A stretch of DNA of 64,000 bases, from positions 8,663 through 72,662 of the forward strand of contig CADCWI010000076.1 in the NCBI GenBank assembly GCA_902806355.1. Reading direction: 5' to 3'. The DNA comes from an uncultured Thermomicrobiales bacterium (GTDB lineage Bacteria; Chloroflexota; Chloroflexia; Thermomicrobiales; UBA6265). A program made the translations under genes and the position numbers. The notes beneath the pieces were generated by a model. It was not told the DNA's origin, did no database searches, and saw only the letters and a program-made list of their open reading frames with translations. Below, piece after piece: positions 52,826 through 62,367 of the stretch. Numbering within the stretch: the stretch's first letter is position 1; each line of letters opens with the position of its first letter.

Positions 52826-54370
52826 TCAGGAAGTCAGGCCAGGAGATTGGACCGCCTCTGGCCGGGGAAGCGCGGCCGGGCGCACCCGCGATGCGCGCTT
52901 CCGGTTGCCTCCTTCCCCGGCAACAGCAGTGGGCAGGGGATCGTCTGCTCCGAGCTTGCCCGCATCAGCTGGCAGGACACCGTATCCGCGGAGCCATGCA
53001 AAAGCATTGAAGGGAACGAGTGCCCGCCAGATCACGCCCGCGAGGACGGAGATGCAAATTGCCTCTACCAGCACCAGTGGAAGTTGATACCGGTAGAGAT
53101 CCGACCGAAGGCCAAGCACGATGGCGCCGCTCTCGGCAAGCACGAGCAGCAACACGAACGCATGCGGGCTTCGAATCCCTTTGCGGAAGACGAGCACACC
53201 GAACAGGACCAGACCGATCATCGCCAGCATCGGATCGAATCCGAACGGATTGAGCGTCAATCCGTACCGGTCGTTGAGCGCGGATACCGGTCCCGCACTG
53301 GTTTGCCATTGCTCGCCGATCCGGTTGCCGATCCTGTCGAGTGCGATCCAGCTGTTCTCGACCCGATTTCGGTCGTTGACCATGCCTTGGGCCTCCATCT
53401 CGTCGACCCGGAACTTGAAGAGATTGTAGGTGTGCTGGAGGGGGGCTACCCACAGGTAGGGATAGGCCACCACAAAGGCGACAAAAGCGATCGCCGGCTG
53501 AACGATCAGTTTGAGGGCCCGACGGTTGAGCCCGGCCCGGTTGCGAGCTCCATCCAGCAGGCCACGCCCGACGAGGAAGTAAAGGCCCAGGCCGGCCGTG
53601 GGGAGACTCAGCAATAGCGGTGAGAGCTTGGCGGCGCCACCCAACCCAAAGAGCACGCCCAGTGCGATAGCCCAGCCCCAGGTCGGACGCATCGCGAATC
53701 TGAACGCTGTCAGGAAGGTAAGCGTCAGGAGCAGATTCAACAGTTGATCGGAGAGTGCCTGGCTCCCAATGTGAATGTGCAGGGGATGATAGGCAAGGAA
53801 GAATCCAGCTGCCAGTCCGCCGACCCGGTTCGTTAGCACTCGCCCGAGCAGGTAGACGGCCGCAACGACCAACGCACCGACAAACCCGCTGGTGGTTCTT
53901 CCCGCCCGGAGATCCTCGGCGGACGGCATGGCCCCGGCGGTTTCATTCCATCCCCGTTCACGATCGAAGAAGAAATCCCAGGCAATATTCGGATGCAGCG
54001 GTCGATCCTGTACCAACTGCCCGATGCCCATCATGTAACTGCCGAGCGGTGGCTGACCGCGAGTGAGGTAGTAATCCTGCCAGGTGGCGCCAAACGGATC
54101 GAGCAGATCTTCAATGTAGAACGATCGGTTGAGCCATCGGCTCTCATCGGGATGGAATGGGGTGGCGTCCACCTTGTCGACGTTGAGGTTGAACGAGAGG
54201 AGGAACAACAGGCCCATCAGGAACAGGTCGATGATTCCCCTGCTGAAACGAGGACCAGTCGCCTGTACCGACGCGATGCCGTTTCCCTGGGCGAAACCCT
54301 GGCGACCCTTGAGCGTGCGAGGTAGACGGCGTGGCGCTCTGTGCGGGTGATACAACGGAACTCTAGCCAT
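52826..54370 (-). CDS. GT-C-type membrane glycosyltransferase (PMT/ArnT-like), copy 1
   Basis: This 514-aa polytopic protein has about ten spans and the GT-C fold of PMT/ArnT-like transferases, which use polyprenyl-phosphate sugars outside the membrane. The first loop holds an acidic pair, DATPFHPDESRWLNRSF (about 61-77, PDE), followed by TRGQPPLGSYMMGIG. AYHPLHIHIGSQALSDQLLNLLLTL and FGLGGAAKLSPLLLSLP are shared word for word in pattern with the gene at 55533-57068. The ATG at 54370 overlaps the stop of the TPM gene (ATGGCTAG), so the two are coupled. Acceptor unknown. Confidence 0.82.
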   Translation of the reverse strand: MARVPLYHPHRAPRRLPRTLKGRQGFAQGNGIASVQATGPRFSRGIIDLFLMGLLFLLSFNLNVDKVDATPFHPDESRWLNRSFYIEDLLDPFGATWQDYYLTRGQPPLGSYMMGIGQLVQDRPLHPNIAWDFFFDRERGWNETAGAMPSAEDLRAGRTTSGFVGALVVAAVYLLGRVLTNRVGGLAAGFFLAYHPLHIHIGSQALSDQLLNLLLTLTFLTAFRFAMRPTWGWAIALGVLFGLGGAAKLSPLLLSLPTAGLGLYFLVGRGLLDGARNRAGLNRRALKLIVQPAIAFVAFVVAYPYLWVAPLQHTYNLFKFRVDEMEAQGMVNDRNRVENSWIALDRIGNRIGEQWQTSAGPVSALNDRYGLTLNPFGFDPMLAMIGLVLFGVLVFRKGIRSPHAFVLLLVLAESGAIVLGLRSDLYRYQLPLVLVEAICISVLAGVIWRALVPFNAFAWLRGYGVLPADAGKLGADDPLPTAVAGEGGNRKRASRVRPAALPRPEAVQSPGLTS

Positions 54371-55370
54371 GCCGCGGACCGGGTGATCGGCGATGCGCAA
54401 GGATCGCGGGTGAACCGGTACGTTTTCCCCGTGGACGTACGCGGATGTCGCGGCGATCGGAATGTCGCCATGTGCGCCAAGTCGCTGTCAGCCGATTGAC
54501 CAGGAGAAGCGCCGCGCCGCCAAGGACCGCGAGCGCGAGCAACCGCTCGCTTCTGCCGTAAACAGCAAGGCCGGCGGCGACAACAAGCGCCAACGCCAAC
54601 GCCACCGGATACACCCGCCGGAGCCGCGGTCGGTGCCGGAGCCGCTGCCACCGAGTCAGAAGCGGTCCGGCGATGGCGAGGAGACCGGTCAGAATCAGCA
54701 CGCCGGGCGCGAGCGATTGGGCCGTTTCCTGGCGGCTGGAAAGGGGGGCTGGATCCGGAGGTGTGTAACCCTCGTAGTAGAGAATTCTGCGCACGCCAAA
54801 GGCGAGCGCAAGATTGATCTCATTCCTGCGGAACGCGGGCAGCATCTCGGTCTCATAGATCTCCCGCAGCGTCTCGCTCGTGAGCTGATTGATCGGAAGC
54901 GCGTTACGCCCCGTGGACACCACCAGGGCATTCTGCGCCCGAGACGACTCATGTAGCGAGACGAGGATGACGATCCCGTCGTCAGCCCCTGGCGCGGATT
55001 CGATGTGCCACTCAGAGCGCAGCCGGTCTGCGAAGGCCACCGCGTCGATTCGTGAATCCGCCGATCGTCGGGTGAAGATGATGGTTGGGACGCCAGCGTC
55101 GAACAGGCGGCCAAGGTCAAACTGATGACGCTCAGCCGCCGCCTCGTCGAGCACGCCGGCCTCGTCGTACACGAAGGTGGTGGACCCGGGTGGGCGCTCC
55201 GGGATGGGCGCCTCAGAGGTCGCCTGGACACGCAACGAGGGCATGGCCACTTCCGCGGCGTTTGCGCTGGAAGCCCGCGGCAAAGCGCCTATGATGAGCG
55301 CGGTCATCACGAGAACCTGGACGATGGCACGCCATTGTTGTGTTGTTGGCACGGACACGGTCATCAACAC
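54363..55370 (-). CDS. TPM-domain membrane protein, copy 1
   Basis: This 335-aa protein has an N-terminal signal or anchor (about 14-38, VQVLVMTALIIGALPRASSANAAE), a TPM domain at about 66-200 (VYDEAGVLDEAAAERHQFDLGRLFDAGVPTIIFTRR, key DEAGVLDE; then APGADDGIVILVS), and two or three C-terminal spans (about 223-240 and 255-295) before a basic tail. TPM domains occur in photosystem-repair phosphatase-like proteins and in many bacterial membrane proteins of unknown role. It overlaps the GT-C gene downstream. A paralogue with the same neighbour is at 57065-58207. Confidence 0.8.
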   Translation of the reverse strand: MLMTVSVPTTQQWRAIVQVLVMTALIIGALPRASSANAAEVAMPSLRVQATSEAPIPERPPGSTTFVYDEAGVLDEAAAERHQFDLGRLFDAGVPTIIFTRRSADSRIDAVAFADRLRSEWHIESAPGADDGIVILVSLHESSRAQNALVVSTGRNALPINQLTSETLREIYETEMLPAFRRNEINLALAFGVRRILYYEGYTPPDPAPLSSRQETAQSLAPGVLILTGLLAIAGPLLTRWQRLRHRPRLRRVYPVALALALVVAAGLAVYGRSERLLALAVLGGAALLLVNRLTATWRTWRHSDRRDIRVRPRGKRTGSPAILAHRRSPGPRHG

Positions 55371-55532
55371 GCATCATCCAGGAGGTCGCTTAGAGTGGGA
55401 TCGGTCGCGGGGCATGTAGGGGCCCGCTCGGCATCGGGGATTGTACCCCGGAAGCGGACTGAACGTCGCGGGGCCGCGGGACCGGAGGGGTCCCTGCCCG
55501 TTCACATGCCGACGATCGAGAGGCTCGATAAC

Positions 55533-57068
55533 TCACACCGTTTCGGATGTTGACGGATTGGCCGGTTCGCGGGATTTGGGTCCAATTGGCAGGAGCATGA
55601 CCCTCGGCCGCGACGGGAGCCGAACGCGAACGAGCACCCGGACAGCCTGTTTCCAGGCCGCCTCGGCAAACACGGTGACGAGTACCGCGGAAATAAAGAC
55701 GATTGGCAGATAGTAGCGATAGAAATCCGACCCCATTCCCAGGACGATCAGGGCAAGTTCGCCGCCGAGCAGGACACTCAAAAGGCCCACGGGGGAGAAT
55801 ACGCCCCTGCGAATGACGATCAGTGCGAGCAGCAATCCGCCCGCGCAGACCAGAAGCAGATCAAAACCGATGGGATCGAAGCTGATCGCCAGAAGATCCC
55901 CCAGCGCTTCCTGAACGCGGGAACTGGTCGATGAGTCTTCGTTCAGTCGGAGACCGATCCTGCTCATTGCCGCCGTAGGGCTGGCGACGGCCACTGACGG
56001 CCACTTTGTTCCCTGACCTACCATCTCGATCCGGCGAAACTCGAACAGCGCATATGTCCGTCCGATCGGATCCGGCCACAGAAATGGGCTCACCGCCACG
56101 AACGCGGCAAACGCGATCAGCGGCTGAACCAGGAGGAGCAGCCCCAATCGTGCGTCGCGGTACTGCCAGAACCGGGGTCCGTGCTCCCGGAATCGACCGA
56201 AGAGGTAGGCTGCGCCCAGCCCGGCCAGTGGCACGCTGAGCAGCAGAGGCGATAGCTTGGTGGCGCCACCAAGCCCCAGGAACGTGCCCAGGAGAATGGC
56301 TCGACCCACTGTCGGGCGGTTGCCGAGCCAGAACGCGGCAAGAAAGGCAAGGGCGAGCATCAGGCAAAGGAGCTGGTCCGAGAGCGCCTGGCTCCCAAGA
56401 TGGATGTGAAGCGGGTGGAACGCCAGGAACAACGCTCCCACTGTAGCGCCGACTGGTCCCGCGATTCGGAGGCCGATCAGATACACCGCGACCACCACGA
56501 GTGCCGCCACGACGGCATTCGTGCGTCGACCCGCCAACAAGTCTTCCGCGACCGGCATCGCCTTGTTGAACGAGTTCCACTCGTCGTCATACCCGAAATC
56601 CCAGACTGCGTTGGTGACCGTATCCCGGCCCTGGGCCAGCAGACCGATGCCCATAAGGTAGCTTCCAAGGGGAGGCTGCCCACGTGTGACATAGTAATCA
56701 GCCCATGTCGGTCCAAATGGATCCTTGAGCTCGGTGATGAAGTGAGCGCGGCTGAGCCAGCGGGCTTCGTCCGCGTGGAACGGTGTCGTCGTGTCGCGGC
56801 CGAGGCACTGGATCAGGGCAAGAACGAACAACACGACCGGGATCCCGCCCGCAAGAACGCGGCGACGAGTCGTTCCACTCACCGGAAACCGGCCGCCGAC
56901 CGGAACGCGTGCGCGTTGCCTTGCTGCCGGGCCAGAGGTTCCGCGACGATGCAGAATCCGCACTGGTCTGGTGCGGCGTGGCCCGTGCGCGCGCCGACTC
57001 AAGGGCACCGACCGACGGGGAAGAGGTTGCTGGAACCGCCGCGGAGACGAACGAGCCAGGCGTCTCAT
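55533..57068 (-). CDS. GT-C-type membrane glycosyltransferase (PMT/ArnT-like), copy 2
   Basis: This 511-aa protein is a paralogue of the copy at 52826-54370. Parallel segments are TTTPFHADEARWLSRAHFI (about 93-111, ADE replacing PDE), TRGQPPLGSYLMGIGLLAQ, AFHPLHIHLGSQALSDQLLCLML and FLGLGGATKLSPLLLSVPLAG. The N-terminus is a basic, proline- and arginine-rich 60-residue tail absent from copy 1. ATG at 57068 overlaps the TPM stop as ATGA. The acceptor and donor are unknown, but a polyprenyl-linked sugar is likely from the family. Confidence 0.82.
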   Translation of the reverse strand: MRRLARSSPRRFQQPLPRRSVPLSRRAHGPRRTRPVRILHRRGTSGPAARQRARVPVGGRFPVSGTTRRRVLAGGIPVVLFVLALIQCLGRDTTTPFHADEARWLSRAHFITELKDPFGPTWADYYVTRGQPPLGSYLMGIGLLAQGRDTVTNAVWDFGYDDEWNSFNKAMPVAEDLLAGRRTNAVVAALVVVAVYLIGLRIAGPVGATVGALFLAFHPLHIHLGSQALSDQLLCLMLALAFLAAFWLGNRPTVGRAILLGTFLGLGGATKLSPLLLSVPLAGLGAAYLFGRFREHGPRFWQYRDARLGLLLLVQPLIAFAAFVAVSPFLWPDPIGRTYALFEFRRIEMVGQGTKWPSVAVASPTAAMSRIGLRLNEDSSTSSRVQEALGDLLAISFDPIGFDLLLVCAGGLLLALIVIRRGVFSPVGLLSVLLGGELALIVLGMGSDFYRYYLPIVFISAVLVTVFAEAAWKQAVRVLVRVRLPSRPRVMLLPIGPKSREPANPSTSETV

Positions 57069-58207
57069 CGAGCCGATGTGCCGGAGATGACAGAACGTTT
57101 GCTACCCGGCGCAGTGCGGGCGCGCATTTGTCGCTTTCTCCTCGTCGGCACTCGGTGCGACGAAGCGCAGATCGTCCGCAAAGGCAGGGATGAAACATTC
57201 GACCGGTGTTGCCCAAGCCGGACGTGCGCCGTGATTACCAGGACCGAGATGATGACGGCGACGATTCCCGCCCGGCTCTGGCCGTACACCGAAAAGATGG
57301 CCAGGATAGAGACCGCAAATCCGGCAAGCGCCAGGGCAGACAGGAAACGGGCTCTGGTGGCGGATCGACGTGACCGGGGGCGACTCGTGCGACTGTGCCA
57401 TGCCGCCATGACAGATCCCAGGCCGGCAATTGATACGAGCGGCGCGACGACGCCCAGCGTTGATTGGGTCGTGCGCTGGAGTGATGTCAACGGCGGAGGG
57501 GGATCGGGATAGTAGGTTTCCAGGTAGATGATCTTGCGAATGCCAACCCGCAGTCCGTCTGCCAGAAGGCCAAACCGCATTCTGGGGCGAATGAAGCGGT
57601 CGTGCACCTCTTGCATTGACGCTTCGTTCAAGCCGCCTTTGGGAAGCGTGTTGGCGCCAGGGGAGATCGTGAGAAACATTGACTGCCGCGACCCTTGTGT
57701 TCCCCGCCGTCCCTTGGGCCGAGTCACGAGGAACAGGAGGCCATCGTCGGCTCCTGGCGTCGTTTCCAACTCGTGCTCGATCCGCAGTTCGTTCGCATCG
57801 ATCACTGATTCTTCCCGGGTTCGCGACGACTCGCGGATGATGAACATGGTCGGGATGCCGTGCGCAGTCAGGCGGTGGGCATCATCGGCCAGTTCGCTGG
57901 CCTGCTCATCGGAAAGAACCCCAACCGGATCCTCGACCAGGTGCATGAACTCCGACAGGTCGTCATCGTCCTCAAGCGCTCTGCTGATGCGCGGGCCAAT
58001 CTCACGGATCGGCCCAAATTCAATGTCACCGAGTGCAGGGCCGGGATCGGCCGGGGTGGGGGTGTTGGCGACGGGATCGAAGGGAACGGACGACTGAGCC
58101 CACGCGGTGTTGGATATGGACAGGAGCACGCCGAGCAGCGCAGTCAAGGCCCAACCATACATGAGCGCCGCGAAAGCCTTGGTGCGGAGCGAGAAGGACG
58201 GGCTCAT
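57065..58207 (-). CDS. TPM-domain membrane protein, copy 2
   Basis: This protein of about 380 aa has a signal or anchor (AFAALMYGWALTALLGVLLSI), a TPM domain (FMHLVEDPVGVLSDEQASELADDAHRLTAHGIPTMFIIRE, key DPVGVLSDEQ, then TTPGADDGLLFLVTRP), and C-terminal spans (QSTLGVVAPLVSIAGLGSVMAAW; LSALALAGFAVSILAIFSVYG). It ends in a long basic tail. It is a paralogue of the protein at 54363-55370, also followed by an overlapping GT-C gene. ATG at 58207 and GTG at 58243 are both possible starts. Confidence 0.8.
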   Translation of the reverse strand: MSPSFSLRTKAFAALMYGWALTALLGVLLSISNTAWAQSSVPFDPVANTPTPADPGPALGDIEFGPIREIGPRISRALEDDDDLSEFMHLVEDPVGVLSDEQASELADDAHRLTAHGIPTMFIIRESSRTREESVIDANELRIEHELETTPGADDGLLFLVTRPKGRRGTQGSRQSMFLTISPGANTLPKGGLNEASMQEVHDRFIRPRMRFGLLADGLRVGIRKIIYLETYYPDPPPPLTSLQRTTQSTLGVVAPLVSIAGLGSVMAAWHSRTSRPRSRRSATRARFLSALALAGFAVSILAIFSVYGQSRAGIVAVIISVLVITAHVRLGQHRSNVSSLPLRTICASSHRVPTRRKRQMRARTAPGSKRSVISGTSAR

Positions 58208-58336
58208 GGGTACCTGCCGCTTGCTGTTCGACGAATCCCTCACGACACCACCATCCTGCCGACCGCGCCATCGCGAACGGAAGTTGAAAGCCTTGCCTGC
58301 TTGGCCGCGACTCGATCGGGAGCGCGCTTCAGGGCG

Positions 58337-59230
58337 TCAGCGCTGGATCGTCTTGACGGCCAGAATAACGTTGTGCGCGCAGAGTCGATTCAGCAATGGC
58401 GCGCGCTCGACGATCGATTCAGTGGCGATTGCCAGCGGCATCAACCGCCGCGGCGCGAAGTCCGGTATGAGGCTATGTGGTTGAACGACGATGGGCCGCG
58501 CGCCGCCGGCGTGGAGGGCATCCAGAAACTCTCGTTCGGGGATGAGCCGTTCCGCTCCTGTATCCTGCGGCACACGCTTCATCAGGATCGGCCAGTACGG
58601 ATTGCGCGGATTATGGTCCCAGATGAGGATATGCCCGCCTGGCTTGGTCACCCGGGTCATCTCCAGCACGGTTTCCCGTACCGCCGCTGGATCAGCGACG
58701 TGATGCATGACCGCCACGCAGTAGGAAAGATCGAACGTGTCGTCGGCGAAGGGCAAATGCTGTCCAAAGGCATGAACTGCGTCGATACCGGGACGCCGTT
58801 GCTTGAGGTACTTCAGCATTCCTCGAAACGGATCGACCCCGGTGACGTCATAACCATCATCACTCAGCCGCGCCGCAAGCACGCCGGTGCCACACCCGAC
58901 GTCCACGGTTCGGCCCGGGGCGACATGGCGCCGGATGAATTCCGCCCGCTTGTCGAGGTAATGATCCATTACATGGTGCGGCAGGCTGTCGTCGTAGGCA
59001 TCAGCCACCGTGTCAAAGTCGGTTTGGGACGGGTCGAACACCTCGGGCTGCGCCTTGGCAGGGGCCGTAGCTGTCTCCGAGGGCGCCACTGGAGTGACCG
59101 CGATGCTGCTGGATGCGAGGAGATGCTCGTCGATCGCACCTGCGAGCGGCGCGACATCCAACGCTCCAGACCCGTGCGTCTCACGCGCTCCATCCGGGTG
59201 ATCAATCACCCCCTGCTTCTGATCGCTCAA
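58337..59230 (-). CDS. Class I SAM-dependent methyltransferase
   Basis: This 297-aa protein has a poorly conserved 75-residue N-terminus, then FDTVADAYDDSLPHHVMDHYLDKRAEFI, and motif I TVDVGCGTGVLAARLSDDGYDVTGVDPF (about 105-132, DVGCGTG). AFGQHLPFADDTFDLSYCVAVMHHVADP and a C-terminal ILIWDHNPRNPYWPILMKRVPQDTGAERLIP follow. The last part resembles methyltransferases acting on glycan or quinone-like substrates. The TTG at 59230 has GGGAGG 8 nt upstream; the longer frame to 59347 lacks this. It lies in the surface-glycan block. Confidence 0.82.
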   Translation of the reverse strand: MSDQKQGVIDHPDGARETHGSGALDVAPLAGAIDEHLLASSSIAVTPVAPSETATAPAKAQPEVFDPSQTDFDTVADAYDDSLPHHVMDHYLDKRAEFIRRHVAPGRTVDVGCGTGVLAARLSDDGYDVTGVDPFRGMLKYLKQRRPGIDAVHAFGQHLPFADDTFDLSYCVAVMHHVADPAAVRETVLEMTRVTKPGGHILIWDHNPRNPYWPILMKRVPQDTGAERLIPEREFLDALHAGGARPIVVQPHSLIPDFAPRRLMPLAIATESIVERAPLLNRLCAHNVILAVKTIQR

Positions 59231-59383
59231 TCCCGAAACCTCCCAAAGGTGTACCCGGTACCCGGTCACTCGCCGAAAGCGTTCGGCCGCAAAACGTCCA
59301 AACGGCAGATTCCTCCGCCATGGTAATCCAGATCCGAACCTGCTCATCGGGAGCGACCTGGGCCGCGCCGAGACAGGTGTCGG

Positions 59384-60148
59384 TCACTCCGCGCGGTCGG
59401 GGGACCCCATCGTTCGCGGGGCGGCCTTGCCCGATGTTTTTCCGACGGTCCGCAGCCGGAAGCGGACGACGTAAACGATCATCTGGAGACCGAGCCGGAT
59501 TGCCTTTTTGATGTCGCCCGTGACGGACGATTCGCCGACTCGCGGCAAGTAATTCACGGGCACTTCAACCACGCGGGCGCCCGACGTGATGATGAGTAGC
59601 ATCAGCTCAGGCCCGAAATGGCTTCCGCCAACGCTGAACTTGTTCTTGATACTGTCGAGCGTCTCCCGGGTGATCAGCCGGTAGGTACAACCGACATCGC
59701 TGAGATGGCTTGTGTTGAAGAGTACTTCGACCAGCTTGGCGACGGCCCAGTTCCCCCACTTGAGGAAGAACCCCATGTTTGCCCCGCGCCAGATCATCTC
59801 GCGCGTCGTTCGGGTGCCAAAGACCGCGTCACAGTCCTCGCCGTATGTCAGGAGTTTGATGACATCGCGAGGCAGGAACGTGCCGTCCGGCTCCGATAAC
59901 ACGATGATGTCACCGGTCGCCTCGTGGAGGCCGCGCCGGTACGAAAACCCGTAACCCTGCTGCTTCTCGAAAACCTGCCGTGCCTTCGTTTGGGCGACTT
60001 CTTCTTCCGTCCCCGCTTCCGCGTTGTTGTTTACCACCACCACTTCGTCGACGACACCAGTTTCAAAATAGCCTTCGATCACCCGTCGGATAGAGTCTCG
60101 CTCGGCATAGGTTCCAAGAACGACCGAGACGGTCCGTCCGTTCCACAT
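59384..60148 (-). CDS. GT2 family glycosyltransferase
   Basis: This 254-aa GT-A enzyme begins MWNGRTVSVVLGTYAERDSIRRVIEGYF and has VVNNNAEAGTEEEVAQ, QQGYGFSYRRGLHEATGDIIVLSEPDGTFLPRDVIKLL (metal motif EPDGTF replacing the usual DaD), FGTRTTREM, and SHLSDVGCTYRLITRETLD. The C-terminus lacks membrane spans. It resembles polyprenyl-phosphate hexosyltransferases such as those feeding GT-C enzymes. ATG at 60148 has AAGGGGGAGA 9 nt upstream. Together with the GT-C gene 110 nt upstream it could make and use a lipid-linked sugar. Confidence 0.86.
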   Translation of the reverse strand: MWNGRTVSVVLGTYAERDSIRRVIEGYFETGVVDEVVVVNNNAEAGTEEEVAQTKARQVFEKQQGYGFSYRRGLHEATGDIIVLSEPDGTFLPRDVIKLLTYGEDCDAVFGTRTTREMIWRGANMGFFLKWGNWAVAKLVEVLFNTSHLSDVGCTYRLITRETLDSIKNKFSVGGSHFGPELMLLIITSGARVVEVPVNYLPRVGESSVTGDIKKAIRLGLQMIVYVVRFRLRTVGKTSGKAAPRTMGSPDRAE

Positions 60149-60259
60149 GGTCTGTTGTCTCCCCCTTAACCCCACCGCGCACTCGTGCGGCCCCACACCA
60201 CCTGAGGAAGCATACCCGGTCGGGGCGTCGGCGTGAGCCGGTGGCGCGTCAGGCGGGGT

Positions 60260-62161
60260 CTACCGTGGGCCCGGTATCGTCTCTCGTCGCATCAGGTACA
60301 GCTTTGGCGGGTCGCCGAGGAGCCAGGATGAATATTCGTGCTCGTCGACAACGACGTATCCGTCCGCCGGTTTCGAGGCCACCACGTAAGTCGAGTCCGT
60401 GGAAGGCGCGAACAGGTACGTCCACCATGGTCCCCCGGGTGTGGTCTGCACGATTCCCTGCGCCAGTGCATCCTCATAGAGATGGTATCCATCCCATGAG
60501 GGACCAGCGTCCAGCTTGGTCAGAGGCACACCGGCATTCGCGGCTTGGCGCGCGACGCGCCAGGTCGCGTCCTCGAACACGATGAAATCCCGCGTCGCAA
60601 TCACACTGAAGACCGCCATCAGGGCGACCAGACCCCAGGCACGGACGGTATTGATCGACACATCACGCATCGCCCAGATCGCGAGGCCGACCGCGAAGGG
60701 AACCACCGGCAGGAGGTAGCGGTCCACGGAAATGATCCAGTCCCGGAAATGGTAGGACGGGGGGAGCACGCCGAAGACCTGAAACAATCCAATCGTCACG
60801 AAGAGCGACACCGAGGCCCGTTCCGCCGAGGGACGCTGCCCCATCCGTTGCGCCACCATCAGGCTGAACAATGCCGCAGACCCCAGGCAGGCGAGCGTGA
60901 TCGGCTTGGCCCAGCGAGGCGAGATCGCCAGCGGGCGGCCGCCAACTATATCGGTCGGTCCGACACCGTGCAGCCCCCAGAACTGCTGGATGTAGGGCAT
61001 CACCCGCCCCTCGTTGAAAAAGATGAGGGCGCCGAGCACGAGGATTGTGGACCACACGATGAAAAAAATGACGCCGCTCCGGGTCCGTGGCAGTCGCCAG
61101 CGTTGAAGTGACACGAACGACGACAACGTAAGCGGGAGCACGAACAGTCCGATGTAAGCGATGATGATGAAGATCAATCGCCCGATTAACAAGCGCGAAT
61201 CGTCAAGGCCAGCTTCCATGATCCGATCCACGAACTGGCCCTGCTGCTCGGGTACGCCGTGAATCTGCGTTAGCCACAGTCCATAGCCGACGAGCGTCAA
61301 CGCCGGGATGGCCGCCACGCGGCCGGCCAGGACCAGCCCGTCGCGATTGAACCACCATCTTCGTGAGGCGACGAGATAGATGCCTACGGCGAAGGGGATG
61401 AGAAGCCCTTGCTGGCGCACGAGAAACGCCAGGGCGGCGAACGTCGAGCCCCAAAGAATGGCTCGGCCATCGAGCTTGTCCCGGTCCAAACCCTTCACGT
61501 AAAGCCAGGTGGAGATCACCATCAGAGCCGAAAACTGTGGATCGGACATGAACGTGAAGCCGAGCGAATAGGTCAGCGGATTGAATGCGTAGACCGCTGC
61601 GCCGAGAGCCGATTTGGCACGGTCGGCACCCAGTTGTCGACAGATCCCGTAAACCGCCGGGATACTGAGGGCGATCAGCACGATGGTCGACAATCGAAGC
61701 GCGCCGAAGATGCTGTCGGTAAGGGGGCCGAACGTTAGGGCGAAGTAGGCGCCCCAGACGATCTGAAAAACCAGCGTCACCACCGAGAGATCGAAGATCC
61801 GCAACTCCGATTCCTCAATCAGTATCTCGACCGACCGGGCGTACACCCAGTCGTCCGTGGCTGGAACATCGGCGAACACCGGGATTGCCAATAGCGAGAG
61901 GAAGAACGCCGCGATGACCGCGATCAGGTGCCAGTGCGTCGCGGCAACACTTCTTGCGGTGCGGACGAGTGATGGCGACGAGGAAGGCATCGCGAGCAGT
62001 GGGCCTCCGGGAGATGTTGTCCGGGGTGGCATCGCCTCGGCAGGCTGCGACGAGGCACTGGAAACCGACAAGCCCTGCGACGATGCGGGAAGGCGATTGC
62101 GGCTTCGTTGGGTTCGCCTGCCACTCAATGCACTCGTCCTTTGCCAATATCGACCCGACAT
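60260..62161 (-). CDS. GT-C-type integral membrane glycosyltransferase (PMT_2-like), copy 3
   Basis: This 633-aa membrane protein has a hydrophilic Ser/Arg-rich N-terminus of about 70 residues, then about ten spans. The first extracytoplasmic loop has VPATDDWVYARSVEILIEE (about 98-116) with a DD pair in place of the PMT DE. VWGAYFALTFGPLTDSIFGALR, FNPLTYSLGFTFMSDPQFSALMV and FLVRQQGLLIPFAVG follow. A C-terminal soluble domain (YHLYEDALAQGI, PWWTYLFAPS) is like ArnT tails. It lacks the duplicated-pair context of copies 1 and 2 and is more divergent. Start at 62161 is uncertain; 62032 and 61990 are alternatives. Confidence 0.8.
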   Translation of the reverse strand: MSGRYWQRTSALSGRRTQRSRNRLPASSQGLSVSSASSQPAEAMPPRTTSPGGPLLAMPSSSPSLVRTARSVAATHWHLIAVIAAFFLSLLAIPVFADVPATDDWVYARSVEILIEESELRIFDLSVVTLVFQIVWGAYFALTFGPLTDSIFGALRLSTIVLIALSIPAVYGICRQLGADRAKSALGAAVYAFNPLTYSLGFTFMSDPQFSALMVISTWLYVKGLDRDKLDGRAILWGSTFAALAFLVRQQGLLIPFAVGIYLVASRRWWFNRDGLVLAGRVAAIPALTLVGYGLWLTQIHGVPEQQGQFVDRIMEAGLDDSRLLIGRLIFIIIAYIGLFVLPLTLSSFVSLQRWRLPRTRSGVIFFIVWSTILVLGALIFFNEGRVMPYIQQFWGLHGVGPTDIVGGRPLAISPRWAKPITLACLGSAALFSLMVAQRMGQRPSAERASVSLFVTIGLFQVFGVLPPSYHFRDWIISVDRYLLPVVPFAVGLAIWAMRDVSINTVRAWGLVALMAVFSVIATRDFIVFEDATWRVARQAANAGVPLTKLDAGPSWDGYHLYEDALAQGIVQTTPGGPWWTYLFAPSTDSTYVVASKPADGYVVVDEHEYSSWLLGDPPKLYLMRRETIPGPR

Positions 62162-62367
62162 GCCCTGTGATCCAAACTATACGATGCGTCGCGGCCATTC
62201 GGATATCGTCGAGGCGCACCCCCATTCGTTGAGGACTGAGCGCGGCGCGCACCATGCACGTTTGCTTCGCCGCCCGGCCAGGGGCCCTGTGTTGGAAACG
62301 CCTGGACAGGGGCAGGGTCGGTTAGACCCGTCGCGTGAGCGCGGCTACGCGCGCAAGGAGAGCACCG

